DNA of 64,000 nt from an uncultured Erythrobacter sp. GTDB taxonomy: Bacteria; Pseudomonadota; Alphaproteobacteria; Sphingomonadales; Sphingomonadaceae. The DNA lies in contig CANNBH010000001.1 of NCBI GenBank assembly GCA_947502815.1, positions 2,328,818-2,392,817 of the forward strand, written 5' to 3'. Numbering within the stretch: the stretch's first letter is position 1; the number at the start of each line of letters is the position of its first letter. Positions 25,759 through 33,850 of this stretch are shown here, in pieces. The translations under genes and the position numbers were made by a program. The notes below the pieces were generated by a model. It saw nothing but the letters and a program-made list of their open reading frames with translations. It was not told where the DNA came from and did not search any database.

Positions 25759-26157
25759 TCAATAGAGATTCGAAGGGCCGGGGCGCTCTTTCTTATAGCC
25801 CGTGCTGCGCAACTCCTCGAGCATCGCCTCTCGGCGACGGTCCGCTTGAGTCTCTATCCGCCGGGCAGCTTCGACGGGGCCTTGTTCCCTTGGCCCAGAA
25901 ACCATGCTGATCGTTTCCATGTTCTTTTCGCGGATCAATCCGGGGATCAAAGCCAAATCGAGCAACAACCAAGGCAGCAAAACCAGCCAGCCGATAACGG
26001 ATATGGCCAAGACCAATTGCATGACCCCGGCCTTCGTGCTGCCCGCATAAAACCGGTGAACGCCAAAGCCGCCTAGAAAAAGCCAAAGGAGATAGGCCAC
26101 ACCAACCGATTTTCGATTGGCCTCAATCACCATTTGTTTATGCAGATCGCTGTTCAT
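25759..26157 (-). CDS. TM2-domain membrane protein
   Basis: A 132-residue protein. Residues 15-75 form a TM2 domain: a KSVGVAYLLWLFLGGFGVHRFYAG helix with the conserved G-x-HRFYAG turn, then MQLVLAISVIGWLVLLPWLLLDLAL. The C-terminal 50 residues are charged and likely cytoplasmic (ARRIETQADRRREAMLEEL). ATG 26157 has AAGGGTGG upstream; the longer frame to 26211 has no support. The function of bacterial TM2 proteins is not established. It is convergent with the RNase H-like gene across a 136-base gap with no clear feature. Confidence 0.8.
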   Translation of the reverse strand: MNSDLHKQMVIEANRKSVGVAYLLWLFLGGFGVHRFYAGSTKAGVMQLVLAISVIGWLVLLPWLLLDLALIPGLIREKNMETISMVSGPREQGPVEAARRIETQADRRREAMLEELRSTGYKKERPGPSNLY

Positions 26158-26365
26158 CACCACCCTTTGCGCTATGCGGCAAAGATGTATCTTAGCGTAT
26201 AGCGATTTCAAGCCCTAATGCCGCATTCGCAGGCGCCTGATCGACAAAATGCAAAACTCAATCGTTAAAGTGATGAAAATGCAGCTCAGATGATTTGCGG
26301 TCTGGACAAGCAGGGTGCTTTGCGGCTAGCGGGCATTTCGCTTGCGATAGCGCAGGCAAAAATGG

Positions 26366-26441
26366 GCCGGCTTAGCTCAGTTGGTAGAGCAGTTGATTTG
26401 TAATCATCAGGCCGCGCGTTCGAATCGTGCAGCCGGCACCA
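26366..26441 (+). tRNA. tRNA-Thr (anticodon TGT)
   Basis: A 76-base cloverleaf with encoded CCA. The acceptor GCCGGCT pairs with AGCCGGC, the D-arm has AGCTCAGTTGGTAGAGC, the anticodon loop is TTTGTAA with TGT, and the T-arm is GCGCG-TTCGAAT-CGTGC with one G-T pair. The anticodon stem GTTGA/TCATC has a T-T mismatch at its second pair. Confidence 0.95.
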
Positions 26442-26489
26442 TTTATCGAGGACTCTGAAACATCCGGGGGATGTTTCAGGCCCGATAAA
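26442..26489. repeat. Bipartite inverted repeat abutting tRNA-Thr
   Basis: It starts on the base after the tRNA CCA. Outer arms TTTATCG (26442-26448) and CGATAAA (26483-26489) enclose inner arms TGAAACATCC (26456-26465) and GGATGTTTCA (26469-26478), both perfect. No U-tract follows. It may be a tRNA 3' processing/terminator hairpin or an integration remnant. Confidence 0.6.
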
Positions 26490-26586
26490 TCCCAAGCGCA
26501 AGCGCCGGGACCATCTCAATCCTAAAATGAGTTTTTGCGTCCAGCACGCCGTGCAGCGCACATATCCTCGTTCTTTGGCGCCCTTG

Positions 26587-26608
26587 CGGACCGCGGCGGG
26601 TCCGTTTT
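26587..26608 (+). terminator. Intrinsic terminator downstream of tRNA-Thr
   Basis: CGGACC (26587-26592), loop GCGGCG, GGTCCG (26599-26604), then TTTTG. A 6-bp GC-rich stem followed by a short T-tract, in the correct orientation to end the tRNA transcript before the oxidoreductase gene. Confidence 0.5.
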
Positions 26609-26676
26609 GTCTCACTTGAGCATAGTCATCCGAAGCGCTAGAACGGTTGCAAAATACAACTGTTCTGGAGAGAGCC

Positions 26677-27954
26677 ATGCTTAACACCCCGCTCAAACTG
26701 CCCTGCGGCGCCACCCTGCCCAATCGCATTGCAAAGGCGGCGATGACCGAAGGGCTTGCCACACCCGATGGCCGGCCCACGCCTGAGCTGGAGCGATTGT
26801 ATGGCATCTGGTCCGATGGCGGATCGGGCATGCTGCTGACGGGCAATGTGATCGTCGACAAAGATCATCTGGAGCGCCCCGGCAATGTCATTATCGATCG
26901 CGAGCCTGACGCCGATATGGCCGCCCGGCTGAAAAGCTGGGCCAAGGCTGGGACGCGCGGCGGCAATCACCTTTGGGCTCAGATCAGCCATGGAGGGCGC
27001 CAGACCCAAAAACTGGTGAATGCCGCGCCAAAGTCATCCTCTGACGTGACGCTTGCCCTGCCCGGCGGCCAATTCGCCAAGCCTTCGCCCCTTTCCACTG
27101 ATGAGATCGCGGTTCTTGTGCGGCGATGGGCGATTGCTGCAAAGGCCTTGCAGGATGCTGGCTTTACCGGGGTTCAGGTGCACGGCGCGCATGGTTACCT
27201 CATCTCGCAATTCCTATCGCCGCGCGTGAACCTGCGCACCGATGAATATGGCGGATCACTTGAAAACCGAGCGCGTTTCCTGCGCGAGATCGTCACCGCA
27301 ACCCGCGCCGCCGTTGGCCCCGCATTCCCGATCTCGGTCAAACTCAACAGCGCGGATTTCCAAAAGGGCGGCTTCGATTTCGAAGACAGCCTGAAAGTGG
27401 TCAAATGGCTGGAAGAACACGGCGTCGATTTGATCGAAATTTCTGGCGGTACCTATGAACAACCCAAATTGATGGGCGTCGAGGGGATGGAAGCCGAAGA
27501 GGTGCAGAACGTCGCCCCCTCCACCGCCGCGCGCGAGGCCTATTTCGTCGATTTCGCCCAAGCGATGCAAGCGCATGTGAACGTGCCGCTGATGGTCACG
27601 GGCGGATTTCGCAGCCGAGTAGCCATGGAGCAGGCACTCGATTCCGGAGCCGCCGACGTGATCGGATTGGGCCGTCCGATGTGCCTGATTACCGATGCGC
27701 CGCGGCAATTGATCGGCGGGCGCGAAAGCCTGCCCCGGTACGAGGATACTCTCGACGTGATCCCCGGCTGGCTCAGCTTTCTAAAGCGGTTTCAAACGAT
27801 CAAAGCGATCAACGGCTTTGCTGGGATTTACTGGTTCTACGAACAGCTTTGGTTGCTCGGTCATCAGGGGGGCACCGACGAAAAGGTCGCGGCGTTCACC
27901 GCGTTCCGTATGGTCGATGCGCGCACCAAGGATATTCAGAAACAGCGCGAGTAA
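26677..27954 (+). CDS. Old Yellow Enzyme-family NADH:flavin oxidoreductase
   Basis: A 425-residue FMN barrel protein. LNTPLKLPCGATLPNRIAKA is the family N-terminus, QISHGGRQ contacts FMN, VQVHGAHGYLISQFLSP carries the active-site His pair, and RTDEYGGSLENRARFL and VTGGFRSR follow in order. It lacks the iron-sulfur and FAD domains of full 2,4-dienoyl-CoA reductases, so it is a stand-alone ene-reductase-like enzyme. The C-terminal extension (residues 360-425) includes a Trp/Tyr-rich helix (FAGIYWFYEQLWLLG), an unusual tail. ATG 26677 has GGAGAG upstream; ATG 26647 lacks this. The stop abuts the symporter stop. Confidence 0.88.
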   Translation: MLNTPLKLPCGATLPNRIAKAAMTEGLATPDGRPTPELERLYGIWSDGGSGMLLTGNVIVDKDHLERPGNVIIDREPDADMAARLKSWAKAGTRGGNHLWAQISHGGRQTQKLVNAAPKSSSDVTLALPGGQFAKPSPLSTDEIAVLVRRWAIAAKALQDAGFTGVQVHGAHGYLISQFLSPRVNLRTDEYGGSLENRARFLREIVTATRAAVGPAFPISVKLNSADFQKGGFDFEDSLKVVKWLEEHGVDLIEISGGTYEQPKLMGVEGMEAEEVQNVAPSTAAREAYFVDFAQAMQAHVNVPLMVTGGFRSRVAMEQALDSGAADVIGLGRPMCLITDAPRQLIGGRESLPRYEDTLDVIPGWLSFLKRFQTIKAINGFAGIYWFYEQLWLLGHQGGTDEKVAAFTAFRMVDARTKDIQKQRE

Positions 27955-29415
27955 TTACGCGGCCTCAGGCGCATCGTCTTTCCCAAACGCCAATTCCACG
28001 TGCTGATCATACACCAACGCATTAATGATCAGCGACACCGCAACAGACACAATTAGCGTCACTGCCATCCCGTGGATGTAATGCGCGGGCTGCAACCACA
28101 TGCTCCAAGCGGCATAGAACGCAACGCCTGAGACAACGCCAACCATCGACGCCGCCGCCTTCACATTGCGAAACGCCAGCCCGACGATAAACGCCGACAG
28201 GATCGGCATGGAAAGCAATCCGTAAAGCTGCTGAACCGTGTTGATCAGGCTTTCCTGACTGGCGAAAAACGGCACCAGCGCCAGTGCGAGCACGCTCATC
28301 ACAACCGACACAATCGCGCCCAACCGCCCCACGCTCTTTGTTTTGCCAACATAGGCCTCGTGCATGTCGCAAACATACAGTGCCGCAGATGCGTTAAGGA
28401 TGGAGTTGAACGTCGTCAGCACCGCCGCGAACAAAGCGGCTGCAAATGCGCCCGAAAGCCACAAAGGCAGCACTTCGGCGACAATTTTGCCATAGGCTCC
28501 GTCTTGCGGGACGTCGCCGAACAATTTGTAGGATACGATCCCCGGCACCACCACGATCAGCGGAACGATCAGCAACCGGATACCCGCCGCCGCCATGACG
28601 CCTTTTTGCGCCTCTCTGACAGTGGGGGAGGCCATCGCGCGCTGTGTGATCGTCTGATTGGTGGACCAATAGAATGTCTGGATAAAGATCATCCCCGTCA
28701 GCAGCGTGTGCCAGGGTATGTCGGAATCGTTGTCGCCCACCAAAGTCAGCCGCTCAGCGGGAATGCCGCTGAGGTCAAAGTCGATGGCTCGCAAAGAAAG
28801 GAACACCACCACCAAGGCGAGGCTTAGGATGAGAACGCCGGAATAGGTGTCCGACACCGCCACCGCCCGCAGACCGCCGAAAATCGCATAAGCCGCGCCG
28901 ATCACGGCAAGGATGACGGAGAGCAGCAGCAGGTTCTGTAGCCCTTCATCCATGCCCAACATCGACAGGAAAAATTTCGATCCGCCGTAAAGGATCGCGG
29001 GCAGGAAAATGAACAGGTTGCCCGCCAAAAACAGCAGGCTGATCAGCGCGCGAATGTGTTTGTCGCCGTATTTCTTTTGCAGCAGTTCGGTCGTCGTGGT
29101 GCAGTTGTTTTTGTAATAAACCGGAAGGAAAACAAAGGCCAAGATGAACAGGCCGACCACGGCGGCAAATTCCCACCACGCGACCAGCAGCATCTGATTG
29201 CCGTTCATGCTGACCAGTTGATCGGTCGACAGATTGGTTAGCGTGATCGAGCCTGCGACAAAGTACCAAGCGAGCCCGCCATTCGCGAGGAAGTAGTCTT
29301 TCTCATCCCCGCCTCCGCTGCCCCGCGCGATGCCTTTACCCCGGCAATGCATATAGGTGGCAAAGGCGATTGCGGCGGTGATGGCCAGAAAGACCGCGAC
29401 CTGAGTGATATCCAT
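27955..29415 (-). CDS. Sodium:solute symporter (SLC5/SSS family)
   Basis: A 486-residue inner membrane transporter with about 13-14 hydrophobic helices. It carries SSS landmarks: a cytosolic region near KDYFLANGGLAWYFVAGSITLTNLSTDQLV (residues about 34-63) and the loop region LPAILYGGSKFFLSM. It is divergent from the GH36-galT-galK cluster with only 77 bases between, so galactose or a galactoside is the likely sodium-coupled substrate; that is inference from context. The shared intergenic region holds two TGACGCA direct repeats (29474-29480 and 29494-29500). Confidence 0.85.
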   Translation of the reverse strand: MDITQVAVFLAITAAIAFATYMHCRGKGIARGSGGGDEKDYFLANGGLAWYFVAGSITLTNLSTDQLVSMNGNQMLLVAWWEFAAVVGLFILAFVFLPVYYKNNCTTTTELLQKKYGDKHIRALISLLFLAGNLFIFLPAILYGGSKFFLSMLGMDEGLQNLLLLSVILAVIGAAYAIFGGLRAVAVSDTYSGVLILSLALVVVFLSLRAIDFDLSGIPAERLTLVGDNDSDIPWHTLLTGMIFIQTFYWSTNQTITQRAMASPTVREAQKGVMAAAGIRLLIVPLIVVVPGIVSYKLFGDVPQDGAYGKIVAEVLPLWLSGAFAAALFAAVLTTFNSILNASAALYVCDMHEAYVGKTKSVGRLGAIVSVVMSVLALALVPFFASQESLINTVQQLYGLLSMPILSAFIVGLAFRNVKAAASMVGVVSGVAFYAAWSMWLQPAHYIHGMAVTLIVSVAVSLIINALVYDQHVELAFGKDDAPEAA

Positions 29416-29492
29416 TCTCTTCCCTTACAGTTTCCGCATCTCCGGCGGATTGGGATTGCCCTATCGCAAATGGTGACGCATGGCGATGGGTG

Positions 29493-31661
29493 ATGACGCA
29501 GCAGACGGACGATATCTCCCGCCATATTGCCATTCGGGCGGGCGGAACATTGCTGGCTCTGGACGCGGGTTCAGGGCGGCGGGCTCAGATAGTATACGCG
29601 GGCCCTGATCTGCCCGGCGTGACGGCGGCCGAGTTGGCAATGCTGTCCACGCGCCAACATGCACCGGGCGGCCCGGCTGCGCCGCTGGATGGGTCTTTGC
29701 TGCATGAAATTGGGACCGGTATTTCCGGACCATCTGGCCTGATTGGGCAGCGTTCGGGCCGGGATTGGGCGACAGATCTGCGCGTGACAACAGTCGAAAC
29801 GCCGGCAGAAGGTATGGTGGTGATCCACTGTGCCGACACCAATGTGGGCATAGAGGCGCAGCACAATTTCACTATCGATCCCGCGACAGGGTTGTTGTCT
29901 GCAAGCACCACCATCAAGAACACGCGTGAAGAAGCATATTGCCTCGATTGGTGCGCGGCGCTGTGCCTGCCGTTCGATGCCCGGCTCGGCCGCTTTTTAA
30001 GCTTCACGGGCCGCTGGGCTGGCGAGTTTCACATCGAAGAAGTGCCTGCATTTCAGGGTAGCATTCTGCGCGAGAACAAGGCAGGGCGCACCAGCCACGA
30101 TGCGTTTCCCGGCGGCGTTCTTGCCGCTGCTGATACGACCGAAAACGCTGGCCTTGCGACCGCATTCCACCTCGCTTGGAGCGGCAATCACCGCCTTCGC
30201 ATCGACCGTCACAGCGACGGGCGCGGCTTTGTTCAAATGGGCGAGTTGTTCTTCCCCGGAGAGATCGCGCTGGGCGCTGGCGAAACCTATCGCACCCCCG
30301 ATCTGCTGGTCGCATTCTCGCACAATGGCCTAAACGGCGCGTCGCAGGCTTTTCACGATCACCTTTGCGCGCAGGTCTCGGATACTCGCACCGCATCAAA
30401 GCCCCGCCCGGTGCATTACAACACGTGGGAGGCGGTCTATTTCCTCCATCACGAAGACACTCTAATTGAACTTGCCGAAGCCGCTGCATCAGTCGGCGCA
30501 GAGCGTTTCGTCCTCGACGATGGCTGGTTTGGCGGCAGACGCCATGACGCCGCGGGCCTTGGCGATTGGTGGGTGTCCGGCGACATCTATCCCAATGGGC
30601 TGCATCCGATCGTAAACCGGGTCAAAGAGCTGGGCATGGAGTTCGGCCTGTGGTTTGAGCCTGAAATGGTCAATCCCGACAGCGACCTTTACCGCGCGCA
30701 TCCCGATTGGGTGCTTGGCGTGGAAGGTGTCGAGACAATCCCATCACGCGGGCAATTGACGCTGGATCTGACCAGGCCCGAAGTGATCGATTATCTGTAC
30801 GAAAAGATGGACGGTTTGATCACCGAATACGGCATCGACTACATCAAATGGGATATGAACCGCGACGCGCATCACCCCGCCAGCGGAGGCTCCCATAGCG
30901 GGCGGGCCGTGATCCACCATCAAACACGCGCGGTCTATGCATTGCTACAACGGTTGCGCGATGCGCATCCAAAACTGGAGATTGAGAGCTGTTCATCGGG
31001 CGGAGCGCGCGCCGATTTTGGCATCTTGCGCTATACGGACCGCATCTGGACATCGGATAACAACGACGCCCGCGCACGCCATGCGATTATGATCGGTGCA
31101 TCGCATTTCTTCCCGCTGCGCTTGCTTGGCAATCATGTCGGGCCAAAGACATGCCATATCACCGGGCGCACATTCTCTATGGCATTTCGCGTGGCATCGG
31201 CGGTGTTCGGACACATGGGGATGGAGCTTGATTTAAGGCGGGAGAATGCCGCTGATCTGGCCGTGCTGAAAGCCGGAATTGCGCTCCACAAAACACACCG
31301 CGAACTGATCCATCATGGCCGGTTTTTGCGATTGGATACCGCGCCAGAAACCAATCTGATTGGCTGTGTTTCGCGGGACCAGCGTGAGGCGCTGTTCTCC
31401 TATGCCAAGTTGGCAGAAGACGTGGCCGCCCATCCCCGCCGCATCAATTTTGAAGGGCTTGATCCGGCGATGGATTACCGCGTGCGGATGGTCTGGCCTC
31501 CGCACAACCCTTCGGTCAGCGCGCCGTCGATTGTCGATGCCGCTGATTTGATGGGCGAAGGCGCGGTGTTCTGCGGCGCGGCGTTGATGGGCTATGGCAT
31601 CCAACCGCCGCTGATGTTCCCGGACACATGCGTGTTCTATCACATCGAACAAACGGGATAG
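29493..31661 (+). CDS. Alpha-galactosidase, GH36
   Basis: A 722-residue GH36 enzyme that releases terminal alpha-galactose. An N-terminal beta-sandwich (residues about 1-300) precedes the barrel. DDGWFGGRRHD near residue 338 is a conserved sugar-binding block. YIKWDMNRD near 449-457 holds the nucleophile Asp and RIWTSDNNDARARH near 512-525 the acid/base Asp. FEPEMVNPDSDLYRAHPDW is also typical. No signal peptide is seen, so it is probably cytoplasmic and acts on imported oligosaccharides. The start could be GTG 29490 or ATG 29493. galT follows after 4 bases. Confidence 0.92.
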   Translation: MTQQTDDISRHIAIRAGGTLLALDAGSGRRAQIVYAGPDLPGVTAAELAMLSTRQHAPGGPAAPLDGSLLHEIGTGISGPSGLIGQRSGRDWATDLRVTTVETPAEGMVVIHCADTNVGIEAQHNFTIDPATGLLSASTTIKNTREEAYCLDWCAALCLPFDARLGRFLSFTGRWAGEFHIEEVPAFQGSILRENKAGRTSHDAFPGGVLAAADTTENAGLATAFHLAWSGNHRLRIDRHSDGRGFVQMGELFFPGEIALGAGETYRTPDLLVAFSHNGLNGASQAFHDHLCAQVSDTRTASKPRPVHYNTWEAVYFLHHEDTLIELAEAAASVGAERFVLDDGWFGGRRHDAAGLGDWWVSGDIYPNGLHPIVNRVKELGMEFGLWFEPEMVNPDSDLYRAHPDWVLGVEGVETIPSRGQLTLDLTRPEVIDYLYEKMDGLITEYGIDYIKWDMNRDAHHPASGGSHSGRAVIHHQTRAVYALLQRLRDAHPKLEIESCSSGGARADFGILRYTDRIWTSDNNDARARHAIMIGASHFFPLRLLGNHVGPKTCHITGRTFSMAFRVASAVFGHMGMELDLRRENAADLAVLKAGIALHKTHRELIHHGRFLRLDTAPETNLIGCVSRDQREALFSYAKLAEDVAAHPRRINFEGLDPAMDYRVRMVWPPHNPSVSAPSIVDAADLMGEGAVFCGAALMGYGIQPPLMFPDTCVFYHIEQTG

Positions 31662-31665
31662 GCTT

Positions 31666-32748
31666 TTGGACAGCGTCATTTCTCTCGCCCGCCCCATTGG
31701 CGGCTTTCCAGTTCACCGCCGTGATTTTCGGAAAGCCGATGGACGAATGCTGCGGCTGTATGGACGGCAGGCGAATGAACTGGCGCCTATGCCGCAAACC
31801 GCCGATGATCTCTCGCAAGGGGGCGAGCTGCGCCATCACCCGCTGCGGGATGAGTGGAATGTCTATGCCGCGCACCGGCAAAACCGCACGTTTAAACCGT
31901 CGGCTGCGGATGATCCGCTTGCCCCGACTGTGACCGGAGGGCCGGAGACAGAGATCCCGTTTGCCGATTTTGAATTGGCCATTTTTGAGAACAAATTCGC
32001 CGCCTTTCACCCATCGGCACAGGCTGCGGAGCAGCTGCCGGGCATCGGTACAGAGCCTGCGCGCGGGGCGTGCGATGTGGTGGTCTATGATCCGGCAGGG
32101 TCGGGCAATCTCTACTCCATCGGCGCGGACCGGCGTCAAGTCCTGATCGCGGCGTTGATTGATCGGTACGAGGCTTTGTTCGCGGCCGGGTGCCAATATG
32201 TCCTGCCGTTTGAAAATCGCGGCGATGAAGTGGGCGTTACTCTGCATCATCCGCACGGCCAGATTTACGGGTTTGAGCGGGTGCCCTTGATTCAGCAGCG
32301 CGCCGCAGATGCCTTTGCCGAGGGCTATGATCTGGCGCGCGAAATCACCGCAGCCATGCCCGATTATGGACTGACAGAGGCTGGCGGGGTCGCCGCCTTT
32401 GTCCCGCGATTTGCGCGGTTCCCCTATGAAGTGTGGGTCGCCCCGCGCGAGCGCCGTTCGGGGCCATGGGATTGCACCAATGAGGAATTGGAAGGGCTCG
32501 CCGAAATGCTTGGCGAGGTAACGCGGCGCTACGACGCGCTGTTTCAGCAGCCTGCCGCGACGATGATGGCGTTCCACGCCGCCCCGAATGCAGGCTTAGA
32601 TGGATACCACTTTACCGTCCAATTCTACCCGCTGTTGCGCGCGCCGGGCCGGGTCAAATACCTCGCATCGGTGGAACAGCACACCGGCGTGTTCACCGTC
32701 GATGTCATGCCCGAAACGGCTGTAAAGGCGCTGCGCGATGTCGGATGA
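31666..32748 (+). CDS. galT: Galactose-1-phosphate uridylyltransferase
   Basis: Exchanges UMP between UDP-glucose and galactose-1-phosphate in the Leloir pathway. The 360 residues include RHHPLRDEWNVYAAHRQNR near the N-terminus, ENKFAAFHP, and the active-site HxHxQ motif in GVTLHHPHGQIYGF near residue 200. PRFARFPYEVWVAP follows. The start appears to be TTG at 31666, preceded by GGGATAGG. A first in-frame ATG would delete conserved sequence. It overlaps galK by 11 bases. Confidence 0.93.
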   Translation: MDSVISLARPIGGFPVHRRDFRKADGRMLRLYGRQANELAPMPQTADDLSQGGELRHHPLRDEWNVYAAHRQNRTFKPSAADDPLAPTVTGGPETEIPFADFELAIFENKFAAFHPSAQAAEQLPGIGTEPARGACDVVVYDPAGSGNLYSIGADRRQVLIAALIDRYEALFAAGCQYVLPFENRGDEVGVTLHHPHGQIYGFERVPLIQQRAADAFAEGYDLAREITAAMPDYGLTEAGGVAAFVPRFARFPYEVWVAPRERRSGPWDCTNEELEGLAEMLGEVTRRYDALFQQPAATMMAFHAAPNAGLDGYHFTVQFYPLLRAPGRVKYLASVEQHTGVFTVDVMPETAVKALRDVG

Positions 32749-33775
32749 AACATTCAGCGCCGCTGCACCGGGCCGCGTCAATTTGATCGGCGAACATATT
32801 GATTACAATGGCGGAATGGTCCTCCCCGCCGCGCTTTCCATTGGGTTGCAGATTGATCTAACACCGCGCGCCGACCGCGTGGTTACGGTTTCGGCAAATG
32901 ACTATGACGAGATCGCGTCGCGCACATTGGATGAGACAGCATCGGGTCATTGGTCCGATCCAGCGCTCGGAGCGGTTCAGCGTGCCCATGCGCTCGGGTT
33001 GATCTCAGGCGGCGCGGATATCGCGGTGCGGTCCACGATTCCGCAAGGATCCGGCCTTTCATCCTCTGCCGCGTTGATCGTGGCCATTTTGAAAGCGGCG
33101 CGCAGCGCGAAGGGTGCGGATATTTCCGACACACACATCGCGGTTGAGGCGCGCGCGGTTGAAAACGAATTTATGGGCGTGCCGTGCGGGATCATGGATC
33201 AGATGGCGGTATCACTGGCGACGCCGGGCACAGCCATGGCGCTCAACACCAAAACGCTGACCCACAGCATCGTCGATCTTCCCAAAGACCATGCAATTGT
33301 AGTCATTCATTCGGGCCTGACGCGCAAATTGACCGATGGGCGTTACGGCGCGCTTAAGGGGGAATGCGACACGGCGAAGGCGTATTTTGGCACCGATGAT
33401 CTGTGCGCGCTGGATCCAGCCGATATTGCGGCCTCCGATCTGGATCAGCCTTATCGCAAACGCGCGCTGCATTGCGCCACCGAACACCCGCGGGTTCTGG
33501 ACGCGATAGACGCGCTCAAATCCGGCGATATTGCGGCGCTGGGCGCGGCGATGAACGCCAGCCATGCCTCCATGCGCGACGATTTTGAAATGTCTCTGCC
33601 CGCGATTGACGCTTTGGTGGCCGATGCCGTCACGTTGGGCGCAGATGGTGCACGCTTAACTGGCGGCGGGTTTGGCGGCTGCATTGTGGCTGTTGTCGCC
33701 AAGGACCAGCAGCACGCATGGCTGGATGCGCTGCTCAACCGTCATCCCAAAGCACGGTTCATAGGCGCCGTTTAA
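32738..33775 (+). CDS. galK: Galactokinase
   Basis: Phosphorylates galactose at C1 with ATP. The 345-residue GHMP kinase begins FSAAAPGRVNLIGEHIDYNGG (substrate signature), has the ATP loop IPQGSGLSSSAALIVAIL near residues 103-120, the catalytic Asp in PCGIMDQMAVSL, and the third motif ARLTGGGFGGCIVAVV near the C-terminus. It ends the galactose module; galE and galM are not in the window. A bidirectional hairpin terminator follows. Confidence 0.96.
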   Translation: MSDETFSAAAPGRVNLIGEHIDYNGGMVLPAALSIGLQIDLTPRADRVVTVSANDYDEIASRTLDETASGHWSDPALGAVQRAHALGLISGGADIAVRSTIPQGSGLSSSAALIVAILKAARSAKGADISDTHIAVEARAVENEFMGVPCGIMDQMAVSLATPGTAMALNTKTLTHSIVDLPKDHAIVVIHSGLTRKLTDGRYGALKGECDTAKAYFGTDDLCALDPADIAASDLDQPYRKRALHCATEHPRVLDAIDALKSGDIAALGAAMNASHASMRDDFEMSLPAIDALVADAVTLGADGARLTGGGFGGCIVAVVAKDQQHAWLDALLNRHPKARFIGAV

Positions 33776-33792
33776 GCGCTTTACCCAAAGCA

Positions 33793-33828
33793 AAAGGGGA
33801 CCAGCCATTGGAATGGCCGGTCCCCTTT
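33793..33828. terminator. Bidirectional terminator between galK and the autotransporter gene
   Basis: AAAGGGGACC (33793-33802) pairs with GGTCCCCTTT (33819-33828), and inner GCCATT (33804-33809) pairs with AATGGC (33812-33817). A- and T-tracts flank the stem on both sides, so it can end transcripts from both convergent genes. Confidence 0.8.
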
Positions 33829-33850
33829 CGCATTCGGGATTGACCGCAGC

